A stretch of 64,000 bases of DNA, from positions 1-64,000 of the forward strand of contig CASDYG010000002.1 of assembly GCA_949285555.1 (NCBI GenBank), given 5' to 3'. The stretch comes from an uncultured Eubacteriales bacterium. GTDB lineage: Bacteria; Bacillota; Clostridia; Peptostreptococcales; Anaerovoracaceae. Within the stretch, counting starts at the first letter, position 1. Every line of letters starts with the position of its first letter. Positions 1 through 8,900 of this stretch are shown here, piece by piece. Both the position numbers and the translations under genes were made by a program. The notes under the pieces are model-generated. The model had not been told where the DNA came from. It worked only from the letters and a program-made list of their open reading frames with translations, and did no database searches.

Positions 1-32
1 GGCTTGTCACTCTCTATCAGAGCAACATTAAT

Positions 33-61
33 ATATTACCATTCTACTTACTGCTTGTCAA
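33..61 (-). promoter_or_regulatory. Strong promoter P2 facing left (putative rRNA/stable-RNA operon)
   Basis: Read on the minus strand, a perfect TTGACA -35 box (56-61) is separated by exactly 17 nt from a TAATAT -10 box (33-38). An A-rich AAATTTCAAAAA block sits just upstream like an UP element. The same arrangement recurs about 106 bp upstream (P1). Tandem consensus promoters with A-tract UP elements are typical of Firmicute rRNA operons. Transcription would leave the window at position 1, so the driven gene is not visible and the rRNA assignment is inference. Confidence 0.7.
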
Positions 62-138
62 GTGACTTTTTGAAATTTTCTTTCTTTTTTTCACTCAACC
101 TTTGGCTTTTTGGCCTCCTGCTTTCGAACAGCTTATCT

Positions 139-167
139 ATATTAGCACTTATTTTTTTCCTTGTCAA
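139..167 (-). promoter_or_regulatory. Strong promoter P1 facing left (tandem with P2)
   Basis: On the minus strand a perfect TTGACA -35 box (162-167), a 17-nt spacer and a TAATAT -10 box (139-144) are preceded by the AAATTTCAAAAA block also found at P2. The two copies share box sequences, spacing and upstream A-tract, so they look like a duplicated stable-RNA promoter module. The gene served lies left of the window. Confidence 0.7.
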
Positions 168-186
168 CAGGTTTTTTGAAATTTAA

Positions 187-539
187 TTGCACACTATACA
201 CTATAATAATTATATAAAAGAATATAATTTATTTTTTACATCTTATAATATAATGTCTAATCTTTCACTCTAATTATAAAATCCATATTGATAACTATTA
301 TTTTTTATGATTCAAGTGTACTATATAAGTACTATATAATATAATTATTTTTGATTCGTAAAATTTATTTACCTTTATAATAAAATGCATATACGTAAAT
401 ATTATGCTCTTACTCTCAATATGTTCTTGCCTCATCTTATTTAATATAATGCTTCTAATGTTCAATTTTAATTTCAAATTTGTTTATAACATACATATCA
501 GTTTACTTTTCACTGTACGGCCCTATACATAAATAATAT
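187..539. other. AT-rich intergenic region with no recognised gene
   Basis: Very AT-rich, low-complexity DNA between the leftward promoters and the folT promoter. I see no credible coding frame with a ribosome binding site, no RNA gene and no clear repeat. Confidence 0.6.
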
Positions 540-568
540 TTGTTTTCATAATATATATATGTTATTAT
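540..568 (+). promoter_or_regulatory. Probable folT promoter
   Basis: TTGTTT (540-545) and TATTAT (563-568) are separated by 17 nt. The predicted transcript start (about 575) falls exactly where the 5' strand of the THF riboswitch begins, which supports the assignment. Confidence 0.5.
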
Positions 569-574
569 ATACAT

Positions 575-665
575 CGTAGAGTAAGTATGGTGCGTCAAGT
601 GTTTCAAGATGGGATGTTGCTTGAAAACGAAAACTTTGTTGCGATATCATACTGCATCCGCTACT
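575..665 (+). promoter_or_regulatory. Tetrahydrofolate (THF) riboswitch, folT leader
   Basis: The segment carries the hallmarks of the THF-I aptamer: the conserved GGGATG (611-616) and the 3' GCATCCGCT block (654-662). A short closing helix pairs GTAG (576-579) with CTAC (661-664). A second helix pairs GTATG (585-589) with CATAC (648-652). A hairpin has arms TTTCAAG (602-608) and CTTGAAA (620-626). It lies directly upstream of a FolT-type transporter gene, the classic location. Assignment is by motif recognition; a covariance-model search (Rfam THF family) would confirm it. Confidence 0.88.
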
Positions 666-725
666 ACACAATAGGGTCTCCTTGTGTAGTGTGTGATTTT
701 ATCACTGCATTGCAGTAGAAAGGAG
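650..725 (+). promoter_or_regulatory. Expression platform of the THF riboswitch (putative translational switch)
   Basis: Behind the aptamer lies a hairpin with a 9-bp stem (663-671 with 682-690) that shares two bases with the closing helix of the aptamer. CTCCTT (678-683), in its loop and 3' arm, is a perfect complement of the folT Shine-Dalgarno AAGGAG (720-725). TGCAGTA (711-717), just before the Shine-Dalgarno, is complementary to TACTGCA (650-656) inside the aptamer's conserved 3' block. No U-tract follows the hairpin, so sequestration of the ribosome site is more likely than termination. The pairings are seen; the mechanism is inferred. Confidence 0.5.
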
Positions 726-732
726 TTTTTTT

Positions 733-1281
733 ATGTTCAAAATTGGTTATAAGGATAAAACCAGCATGTTGATTATGACAGGGCTATTCATTGCCATTAG
801 TATTATAATGACTAGATTTTTATCTATCAACACACCAACACTTCGAATTGGATTTGGCTTTATCCCCATTGCCTTGCTAGGAATTTTATACGGTCCGATT
901 TTAGCTGCTATTTCTGCAGTAGTTGCAGATATCTTAGGAAGCTTATTATGGCCACCACCAACTGGTATTTTCCCTGGTTTTACTGTTACCGCTGGGCTTA
1001 CAGGACTTGTTTTTGGCCTATTCCTTTATAAAAAGGCAGCCGATAAGAAAGGCTTTGTATTAAATTTTGTTGCATCTGTTATAGTTGTGGTGGTTTTAAA
1101 TTTATTACTAGATTCCTACTGGTTAACCATTATTTATAAGCAAGGGTATTTCGCTCTGCTACCTACGAGGATTCTAAAAACAATAGTTCAGGGTGCTGTT
1201 TACATAGTCTTAATTCCATTACTACATAAATCTGTATTGGAGCCATTATTCCCTGAATTAAAACGCAAAAAAATATCCTAA
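733..1281 (+). CDS. folT: Folate ECF transporter substrate-binding subunit FolT
   Basis: A 182-residue, very hydrophobic protein with about six membrane segments. It is the substrate-specific S component of an energy-coupling-factor transporter, which would capture folates and share an EcfA/EcfA'/EcfT module encoded elsewhere. The N-terminal TRFLSI segment, the following LRIGFGFIPIALLG and the proline/glycine-rich LWPPPTGIFPGFT stretch are the FolT family pattern; length is normal. The start is fixed by AAAGGAG seven bases before ATG. The upstream THF riboswitch supports folate specificity and implies repression when reduced folates are plentiful. The gene is monocistronic, followed by its own terminator. 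Confidence 0.9.
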   Translation: MFKIGYKDKTSMLIMTGLFIAISIIMTRFLSINTPTLRIGFGFIPIALLGILYGPILAAISAVVADILGSLLWPPPTGIFPGFTVTAGLTGLVFGLFLYKKAADKKGFVLNFVASVIVVVVLNLLLDSYWLTIIYKQGYFALLPTRILKTIVQGAVYIVLIPLLHKSVLEPLFPELKRKKIS

Positions 1282-1329
1282 GACGCTAGAATATAAATAC
1301 AACATCCTTCTAACGTAATTAGGTAATGA

Positions 1330-1386
1330 AGACGCGGTAGATAATGACTTTACTTTAGAAGCTATTATCCAGCCGTGTCTTTTTTG
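1330..1386 (+). terminator. Intrinsic terminator of folT
   Basis: AGACGCGG (1330-1337) pairs with CCGTGTCT (1373-1380) with one G-U pair, and a second helix AGATAAT/ATTATC lies inside. A run of T residues follows on the plus strand. Confidence 0.8.
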
Positions 1387-1508
1387 TTTAAATAGTATAT
1401 AGTGAATTATCGACCGAAAAAAATCAGATTGAAAATGTTATCTACTTTGTAAATATATATCAGTATTTAAGAAATCTACATTGATATGCTCTGCAATTTA
1501 CCATTAAG

Positions 1509-1748
1509 CTATACTGCTTTATACATACCTGCTGCTTCATCCTTTTTTGTGGTTTCTTTCAGCTCCATTACCTCCACTCTGATGGCCTTAGATCCAAAGT
1601 GAATTTCGATAATATCCCCTACTTTAACCTCATATCCGGCTTTAACTGTCTTACCATTTACCATCACTCTGCCGCCATCACAGGCTTCTTTTGCAACACT
1701 CCTGCGTTTAATGAGTCTTGAAACCTTTAAAAATTTATCTATTCTCAA
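1509..1748 (-). CDS. rqcP: RqcP/YabO-like S4-domain RNA-binding protein
   Basis: A small basic protein of 79 residues consisting of one S4 RNA-binding fold (RIDKFLKVSRLIKRRSVAKE, then GGRVMVNGKTVKAG and VGDIIEIHFG). In the RqcP/YabO family this protein binds stalled 50S subunits with RqcH during alanine tailing in ribosome quality control. The order mazG-hup-rqcP matches the Bacillus mazG-yabO neighbourhood. An in-frame GTG nine bases upstream directly abuts the Shine-Dalgarno, so the better start is TTG at 1748. It lies eight bases after AGGAG and gives the family N-terminus MRIDKFLKVSR. The sporulation genes yabP and yabQ that usually follow are absent; the next gene is folT on the other strand. 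Confidence 0.85.
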   Translation of the reverse strand: MRIDKFLKVSRLIKRRSVAKEACDGGRVMVNGKTVKAGYEVKVGDIIEIHFGSKAIRVEVMELKETTKKDEAAGMYKAV

Positions 1749-1773
1749 TATAATCACTCCTACCTTTTAATAA

Positions 1774-1797
1774 ATAAAAAAGGGGCTATGCCCCTTT
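1774..1797 (-). terminator. Terminator/attenuator between hup and rqcP
   Basis: A perfect 8-bp stem (1779-1786 with 1790-1797) with a 3-nt loop is followed on the minus strand by TTTATTTATT. It would end much hup transcription and let only a fraction read into rqcP, which fits the higher demand for HU. Confidence 0.75.
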
Positions 1798-1804
1798 GCT
1801 TAAA

Positions 1805-2083
1805 CTATTTATTTACAGCTTCCTTAAGTGCCTTACCTGCCTTAAATACTGGGGCCTTAGAAGCAGCAATCTTAATGATTTCTTCTGGCTTTCTTGGGTT
1901 TCTTCCCTGTCTAGCCTTTCTAGCTCTGGTCTCAAAAGTACCAAATCCGATTAGTCTTACATCATCACCCTTTACTAATGCTTCCTCTACGCAAGTTAGA
2001 AAAGCGTTAATAGCTACTTCAGCGTCCTTCTTAGTAAAGCTTGTCTTCTCTGCAACAGCAGCAACTAGTTCAGCCTTATTCAT
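1805..2083 (-). CDS. hup: HU-family DNA-binding protein
   Basis: A 92-residue nucleoid protein of the HU/IHF fold: MNKAELVAAVAEKT helices, VRLIGFGTFETRARKARQGRNPRKPEEI DNA-binding arm (given here in pieces: IGFGTFETR at the saddle, ARQGRNP at the arm tip), and a FKAGKALKEAVN C-terminus. HU bends and compacts DNA non-specifically. The open frame continues 20 codons further upstream, but the start chosen has AAAGGAGG seven bases before ATG and gives the standard HU N-terminus. It overlaps the end of mazG by eight bases, so its ribosome site lies inside mazG. Confidence 0.96.
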   Translation of the reverse strand: MNKAELVAAVAEKTSFTKKDAEVAINAFLTCVEEALVKGDDVRLIGFGTFETRARKARQGRNPRKPEEIIKIAASKAPVFKAGKALKEAVNK

Positions 2084-2930
2084 TATTAGTCCTCCTTTTT
2101 TTGATAACATTTTTGGCTGCATCCCATAGCTGGTCCAGTTCATCTAGACTTTTGCCTTCCAACGAAGTGCCTTCAGCTAGGGCAATTTCTTCCATCACTC
2201 TGATACGCTCTATAAATTTATCGCTGGTATCATTAAGAGATGTTTCGGGATTGACCTTTAACAGTCTACATAGATTTACAATTGAAAACATTAAATCGCC
2301 TAGCTCTTCACTTATAGCTCTCTTATCTCCTGAAGCTATGGCATCCTTTACTTCATTAAGCTCCTCATCCAGCTTTTCCATGGCGCCTGAATAATCTGGC
2401 CAATCAAAACCAAAGCTGGCTGCCTTTGCCTGAAGCTTATCAGCCCTGAGCAGAGCAGGAAAATTCTTGGGTACGTTTTCCAATATACTGATAATATCAG
2501 TCTCTCCCTTTTCTTGTCGTTTAATATTTTGCCATTTTTCAAGTACTTTGTCAACTGTTTTTGTTGAATTTTCACCATTTTTTACAGAAAAAACGTGAGG
2601 ATGCCTCCGAATCATCTTTTCACATTCTTCATTTATAACATCTGTTAATGTGAATTTCTTTGTTTCCTTTGTCATATTTGCATGAAAAACAACTTGTAAA
2701 AGTACATCTCCAAGCTCTTCTCGCATATTGGAAAAATCTTTATTTTTTATTGCATCTACAAGCTCATATGACTCTTCAATAAGTGGTGTTATGAGACTTT
2801 CATGGGTTTGCTTTCTATCCCAAGGACACTCTACTCTAAGTATTGCAATAATCTCCTCTAAGCGTTTTATTGCCTCTCCAGATTCATCTGCTGGTTTCAT
2901 CAAATGAGCATATTTTTCCAAGGTATTCAT
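2076..2930 (-). CDS. mazG: Nucleoside triphosphate pyrophosphohydrolase MazG
   Basis: A 284-residue all-alpha hydrolase that cleaves NTPs and dNTPs to the monophosphate and pyrophosphate, as a house-cleaning and stress enzyme. Two MazG domains are visible. The first (about residues 20-140) has CPWDRKQTHESL, EESYELVDAI and REELGDVLLQVVFHA. The second (about 165-270) has DEELNEVKDAI and SEELGDLMFSIVNL. These EExxE...ExxD motifs bind magnesium. The Bacillus homologue YabN also carries an N-terminal tetrapyrrole methylase domain, which is absent here. The gene starts eight bases after the flippase stop with AGGAG seven bases upstream. Confidence 0.93.
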   Translation of the reverse strand: MNTLEKYAHLMKPADESGEAIKRLEEIIAILRVECPWDRKQTHESLITPLIEESYELVDAIKNKDFSNMREELGDVLLQVVFHANMTKETKKFTLTDVINEECEKMIRRHPHVFSVKNGENSTKTVDKVLEKWQNIKRQEKGETDIISILENVPKNFPALLRADKLQAKAASFGFDWPDYSGAMEKLDEELNEVKDAIASGDKRAISEELGDLMFSIVNLCRLLKVNPETSLNDTSDKFIERIRVMEEIALAEGTSLEGKSLDELDQLWDAAKNVIKKRRTNNE

Positions 2931-2938
2931 AAACGCTC

Positions 2939-4546
2939 CTATCTTATCACTTTTTTAATTAAAGGACTTAATTTATTCACTACTGGCATACTATCAAGTT
3001 CATCGACCGTAATTGCTTTTGTTACAAATAGGCTTATTGAATAAACAATACCTCCTAGAAGGATGGCAAGTAATGTAGAAATAGAAGAGCCTAATAATAG
3101 ACTAAATAGTTTAAAGCCGCCAAATACAAAAACTCCCATTATTATGGATGATATCATAGGCTTTATATATGTTAAGGCAAAATCTATATGTGCTCCTGTA
3201 TATTTGCGTACATCTCGCATATTTAATATAAGTGATATTCCATAGGCTGCCATAGTACCAATGGCGGCACCATTTATATTTATTGATGGAAATCCTACTA
3301 AAATATAAGTTAATACTCCCTTTACAATAGCTCCGATGCCCAAGTTTTTAACTGGCTTTATCTGCTTGCCCACTGCCTGTAGTATTCCTGTTGCAGTTTG
3401 ATCAATAGCTAAAAATACAAGTCCAAGGCTCATAATTTGAAGAGTACTTACTGCTGTTATTGCACTCTGCTGCTGAGCAGGATATAGCATTAAAAGTATT
3501 GGTTTGGCAAGAATAATGATGCCGACGCAGCAAGGATAAGCCATGATTAATGTGGTACGAAGCGAGGTCTGTACATTTTCACTTACACCTATTTTATCAC
3601 CTACTCTAAATCTGCTAGAAATGGCTGGTACAAGACTTACAGCTACTGCCACAGTCAATATTTGTGGAAGAGCGATAATAGGATTAACAAATCCTGAAAA
3701 AATACCATATAGGCTTTTAGATTCAGCCAAGGTCCAGCCTGTTGCCTGAAGCCTGTTCATAATAATTGAAGTATCCAAAAGAGACATAACCGGCATTATT
3801 TCTGCCCCAATTATTATAGGAATAGCGATGTAGCAAATTTTTTTCGCTATGCTTTTATAGCTTTCCTGATGTTGAGATCCAAGTCTTATTTTCTTAAATA
3901 TAATCGGCCTAAATAAAAGATATATCAGTATCAGTAGTGTAAATGACATTATAGCCCCAGCCGTTGCACCAAACGCTGCTCCGGCAGCTGCTTTGACTAG
4001 TCCCCTGGAAGTTAAAATATATGCAAGGGTAAGTCCTGTGCAAACTCGTACTGCCTGCTCCAGTACCTCTGACAGTGCTGTGGGCTTCATATTATGTCTT
4101 CCCTGAAAATATCCTCGAAAAGCAGAAGTGATTGGTACCATAAGAAGTGCTGGGGAAATGGCCTTTAGTGCAAGCGAAGCCTCTCGATTTCCAACCATGG
4201 CTGAAATTTCTTCACTAAAGAAAAAACAAATTAAAAATGCTAGCGTACCTATAGCGCCTATCATTGATAATGCTACTTGAAATGTTCGATGTGCATTTTT
4301 ATATTCACCAACAACGATACGCTCTGCTACCATTCTTGATATTGCAACAGGCATTCCAGATGTAGCCAATACCAGAAGGACACTATAAACGGTATATGCC
4401 ACACCATAGTAGCTCATGCCGTCATCACCTATCCAATTTGTTAGAGGTATTCTGAAAATTCCACCCATTAGTTTTACACAGATGCCTGCAATTCCAAGTA
4501 TGGCTGCACCCTTTATAAGACTTCCACTTTTATTTTTTTCAGTCAT
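2939..4546 (-). CDS. YabM/SpoVB-type polysaccharide flippase (MVF/MOP superfamily)
   Basis: A 535-residue integral membrane protein with about 14 predicted helices and the N-terminal pattern KGAAILGIAGICVKLMGGIF...RIPLTNWIG typical of the SpoVB/YabM/MurJ-like branch of the oligosaccharidyl-lipid flippase superfamily. Relatives translocate lipid-linked cell-wall precursors or act in spore cortex formation. Its place next to mazG and near mfd matches Bacillus yabM. That a non-cortex role applies here is only inference, from the absence of neighbouring sporulation genes. The start has AGGAG about 11 bases upstream; 119 bp separate it from the amidohydrolase gene. Confidence 0.85.
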   Translation of the reverse strand: MTEKNKSGSLIKGAAILGIAGICVKLMGGIFRIPLTNWIGDDGMSYYGVAYTVYSVLLVLATSGMPVAISRMVAERIVVGEYKNAHRTFQVALSMIGAIGTLAFLICFFFSEEISAMVGNREASLALKAISPALLMVPITSAFRGYFQGRHNMKPTALSEVLEQAVRVCTGLTLAYILTSRGLVKAAAGAAFGATAGAIMSFTLLILIYLLFRPIIFKKIRLGSQHQESYKSIAKKICYIAIPIIIGAEIMPVMSLLDTSIIMNRLQATGWTLAESKSLYGIFSGFVNPIIALPQILTVAVAVSLVPAISSRFRVGDKIGVSENVQTSLRTTLIMAYPCCVGIIILAKPILLMLYPAQQQSAITAVSTLQIMSLGLVFLAIDQTATGILQAVGKQIKPVKNLGIGAIVKGVLTYILVGFPSININGAAIGTMAAYGISLILNMRDVRKYTGAHIDFALTYIKPMISSIIMGVFVFGGFKLFSLLLGSSISTLLAILLGGIVYSISLFVTKAITVDELDSMPVVNKLSPLIKKVIR

Positions 4547-4665
4547 TAAGACAAAACTCCTAACTTAATAATTCATTCCTTTAAACAAATGGCTTTAGTT
4601 AAAATAGCTTTAGTTATTATTTAACCAAGAAGTAGTTATTATTTTTAACGCTGTAATTCCTCTAT

Positions 4666-5982
4666 CTATGACAGTTCTCTTAAAATTTCATCTACAATTC
4701 TATCACAGTTTTCAATTATATGACAAATATTCATGGTAGTATGCCTGCCGTCCTTGTAAATAACCTTTCCATCACACATAGTCATATGTACTTTGCCATT
4801 TCCACTATATACGAGATTGTTAATAATATTATGAACGGGGTGAAGGCTGACATCATGGCTATCAATTGCTATAATATCAGCTTTGTTTCCTTCCTTTATC
4901 AGCCCGCAATCATCTCTTCCCTGACTTAGAGCACCACCTCGTGTTGCCATTTTAAAAATATCTTCAGGAGAAAGACAATCAGCCCTGCCACTTTTAATTC
5001 TTGCGCTCAAAGCTAAAACCTTCATTTCTTCAAAGAAGTTTAAACTGTTATTGCTGGCTACACTATCTGTCCCTATTGCAATTTTAATCCCCATATCTAA
5101 CATTTTTGCCACATCACATATGCCACTTGCAAGCTTCATATTACTGCAAGGATTAGTGGCTACAAACACTCCCTTTTCCTTTAAGAGCTTCATGTCCTCT
5201 TCTGTAACATGTACACAGTGAGCAGCGGTAGTGGGAGAATCAAACATCCCCAAATCATAGAAGTATCTAGCCGGACTCTTACCATGTCTTTTGATACATT
5301 CTTCATGCTCCGACTTTGTTTCAGAAAGATGAATATGATTTCTAAGACCATGCCTTCTGGAAAATTCTGCTACCGCACTTACTGTTTTAGGATCAGATGT
5401 ATACTCACCATGAATACTACAGTCCACAAGGATTTTAGAGCTTTCAAGACCATGAATCTCCTCATAAGCTTTTTGCATGTCATCATATGACTCCATTTTG
5501 TATGGATCACTTGAATCAAAGTTTACTAAGGCCCTTGACATATTCATCTTTAGACCGCTTTCTGCTACCGCTTTAGCCATATCTGGCAAAAAATAATACA
5601 TATCCGTCGTAGAAACTATACCTTGCTGTGCGCTCTCTGCCATTGCCAAAAGTGTTGCCCAGTAGATCCTTTCTCCGTTTAGTTTCTCTTCAAATGGAAA
5701 AATCCTTTTTTCTAACCAATCTTGAAGCTGCATATTTTCACCATAGCCTCGCATAAGTGTCATGGGACTGTGCCCATGTGCATTATAAAATGCAGGACTC
5801 AAAATGAATCTACTTCCTTCAAGTATAACTTCATCATCAGGGTCAAGTTTCCCTCTTGCTATCTCACCTTTATATCTCTTTTCGTCACCAATAAATACTA
5901 TTTTTTCATCAGAAACAGAAATGTATTGATGTTTACGTAGCTTTAACTCTTCATCAATATATGATATATCTTTAAAAATCAT
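4666..5982 (-). CDS. Amidohydrolase, SAH/MTA deaminase-like
   Basis: A 438-residue metal-dependent hydrolase of the amidohydrolase superfamily, closest in pattern to 5-methylthioadenosine/S-adenosylhomocysteine deaminases, which deaminate the adenine ring. Metal and catalytic motifs are in the expected order: NAHGHSP (about residue 67), HIHLSET, HCVHVTEED and IGTDSVASNNSLN (about residue 305). Its ATG overlaps the mfd stop codon by one base (TAATG), with GAGG just upstream, so it is probably translationally coupled to mfd. Bacillus has spoVT at this spot instead. Guanine or other aminohydrolase activity cannot be excluded from sequence alone. Confidence 0.75.
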   Translation of the reverse strand: MIFKDISYIDEELKLRKHQYISVSDEKIVFIGDEKRYKGEIARGKLDPDDEVILEGSRFILSPAFYNAHGHSPMTLMRGYGENMQLQDWLEKRIFPFEEKLNGERIYWATLLAMAESAQQGIVSTTDMYYFLPDMAKAVAESGLKMNMSRALVNFDSSDPYKMESYDDMQKAYEEIHGLESSKILVDCSIHGEYTSDPKTVSAVAEFSRRHGLRNHIHLSETKSEHEECIKRHGKSPARYFYDLGMFDSPTTAAHCVHVTEEDMKLLKEKGVFVATNPCSNMKLASGICDVAKMLDMGIKIAIGTDSVASNNSLNFFEEMKVLALSARIKSGRADCLSPEDIFKMATRGGALSQGRDDCGLIKEGNKADIIAIDSHDVSLHPVHNIINNLVYSGNGKVHMTMCDGKVIYKDGRHTTMNICHIIENCDRIVDEILRELS

Positions 5983-8900
5983 TATTGCACCTCACACGCC
6001 AGCATGCTTAATACTTCATACACAAGCCTTAATGCTTCGTTTCCCCTCTTATTTATTTTAATATATGGCATCTTTCCTGCATGAACAAATCCCGTTCCCC
6101 GTATATGCTCTATAACCAGTATCAGCCTCTCTGGTGCCAGCTTTGCGTTTATCTCAAATTGTACTATTGTATCTGCCCCACTTTTTTCTATACTGCTTAC
6201 TCCCAGGGCAAGTGACCATTTTTTAATTAGATTTAGACGCAAAAGATTTTCAACTTCATTTGGTGGCTCTCCAAATCTGTCAAGTAGCTCCTGCCACATT
6301 AAATTTTCTTCAGAAATATTTTCGATATGTGAAAATCTTTTATAAAAATCTAATTTTAAATGTTCATCCTCCATATACCAACCAGGGATATATGCCTCTC
6401 CACCTGTATTTATAATTATCTCCCTTTCATCCTCACGTACGATCTGACCTTTTTTCCGTTCAATGGCCTGTGATACCATCTTTGTGTATAGCTCGTAGCC
6501 TACATTATACATATGGCCACTTTGCTCTCTTCCTAAAAGATTACCGGCACCTCTAATTTCTAAATCTCTCATTGCAATTTTATAGCCGGAGCCAAATTCA
6601 GTAAAATCCTTAATTGCTTTAAGACGTTTCTCGGCAACCTCCGAAAGTACTCGTCCCTTTTTGTACATGAGATATGCATAGGCTAGCCTATTACTTCTGC
6701 CTACTCTTCCTCTGAGCTGATAGAGCTGTGCAAGTCCGAAGCGATCAGCATCTAATATGATGATTGTATTTGCCCTCTGAATATTGATGCCAGTTTCAAT
6801 TATGGTAGTGGACACTAATACTTGAATTTCTCCCTTGGAAAATAAATCCATTATTTGAGAAAGCTCCTTTTCACTCATCTGTCCATGGGCTACTGCAATA
6901 TTTACATCTTCCCCCATAATTTTGTTCACTCTTTTGGCGACTCTATAAATACTACCTACTCTATTATGTAATACAAAAACCTGACCATTTCTATTTATCT
7001 CTCTGGTAATGGCTTCTTTGATTATTTCGTCATCTTCTTCTATTACAAAAGTCTGTACGGGATATCTTTCTTCTGGTGGATTTTCTATAAGACTCATATC
7101 CTTAATAGCCGAAAGGGACATATTAAGGGTCCTTGGAATAGGAGTTGCTGACATGACTAGGACATCAGTATTTGACTTATAGGTTTGTAGCTTTTCTTTT
7201 GCCTTTACACCAAAACGTTGCTCCTCATCTATGACAATTAGTCCCATGTCCCTAAATTCAACATCATCAGTGAGAAGTCTATGTGTACCTATTACAAGAT
7301 CCACTCTGCCTTCCTTTATTTCCTCAATGGTTTGCTGTTGTAAAGATTTTGAAACAAACCTTGACATCATGGCAATCTTAAATGGGAATCCATCCATTCT
7401 TTCCATAAAAGTATGATAATGCTGATCTGCCAATATGGTTGTAGGCGCTAAAAGCACTACCTGCTTTCCATCACATAAGGCTTTAAATATTGCTCTGGCA
7501 GCTACTTCCGTTTTCCCAAAACCAACATCACCGCAAAGAAGTCTATCCATTGGAACGGGTTTTTCCATGTCTGCTTTAATTTCTTCAATAGCTCTAAGCT
7601 GATCCGAAGTCTCTTCATATTCAAAACGACCCTCAAAGTCGCGTTGCCAAGGTCCATCTGGTGAAAAGGCAAATCCTTTAACGCTGGATCTTTCAGCATA
7701 AAGCTTAATAAGCTCCTCAGCCATGTCATCTATAGCGGCTGCTGCACTTGCCCTTGTATTTTTCCATTCACTACCAGATAATCTATTTATATGTGGTGTT
7801 ATTCCTTCTGCACTCACATATTTTTGTACCATGTCAAGCTGCTCTACTGGGACATACAGCTTATCCTTGCCTCTATAAGCAATATGGAGATAATCTTTTA
7901 TACTGCCCAAAGCCTCAAGCTGAACCAATCCTTGATATTTGCCTACACCATGAAGCTCATGAACCAGATAGTCACCTTCTTTTAGTTGACTGAATGAACT
8001 TATATCACCTCTCCTTTTTAATCGCGAGCGGTGTCCGTCTCCAAAGGTCTTACCAAAAATATCCTTTTCAGTGATATAGACCTGTAAATTTTCTTCATGA
8101 ATAAATCCAGATTTAAGTCTGCCCTTTCCAACTACATACCTTACGTCAGCCTTTATTCCCTGATTCAAGAGGCTTTCTTTAATATTTTGCTCGACATTTT
8201 CATTGGATAGTACAAAATATATTCTCCAATCTGTATCAAAGCCAGCAGAGAATTTAATTAGCTCTTCAATTTTTCCATTAAAGGATGGTACCGATCTGTC
8301 TGCTAGTTCATAAATAAGGGATTCTGAAGTATTTTGCACATTACAGCATCCATTCTTATTATTAGCATCTATTTGCTCTTCAGTGTTAACCGCTAATGGA
8401 CTTTCTCCTTTTTTAATGAGCATAGAAGGTATATCATTAAAAGGGAGAAAGCATGCAGTGAAGCATTCTAACAGAGATGAAAAGAAATCTTGATGAGCTA
8501 GCAGCCTCTCATCATAAGGCATTAGTTTTCCTTCTGACAGTAGCTGTTTAAACTCCTCCACCTGATGTTTAATGTGGGAATCCAGCGCCTCCTTTACTGC
8601 TACAATATCCCATATAGCAATATTAATTCTGTCAGAATACTCCCAAAGGCAGTTGCCCTTAGGACTAAAGAAATGTCTGAAGCCTTCCAGCACTTCCGCA
8701 AGGAGCATGCTCTCTAAATGATGTTCTAAAAACGAGCGTCTTTCTTCTATTGTTTCCTTAGCCTTAGCTGAAAGCGTATCCCCTGCTTCTTCTAAATATT
8801 TTTGGAATTCTGCATCTAATCTTGCTACTGCCTCTTTTTCATCCGTATACGCACTGGGCATACTGGCCAGAGCAATTTCACATTCGGAAAGCTGAGCATC

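Noticed and set aside
4-186. 60-codon plus-strand open frame at the left edge
   Set aside because: It is antisense to the tandem consensus promoters, has Phe/Leu-rich low-complexity content and no ribosome site.
1788-2129. 113-codon plus-strand frame
   Set aside because: It lies opposite hup, which has a clear family match and a strong ribosome site.
7502-7993. Several 60-80-codon frames inside mfd on both strands
   Set aside because: They are shadows of the intact mfd reading frame, with no ribosome sites or family patterns.
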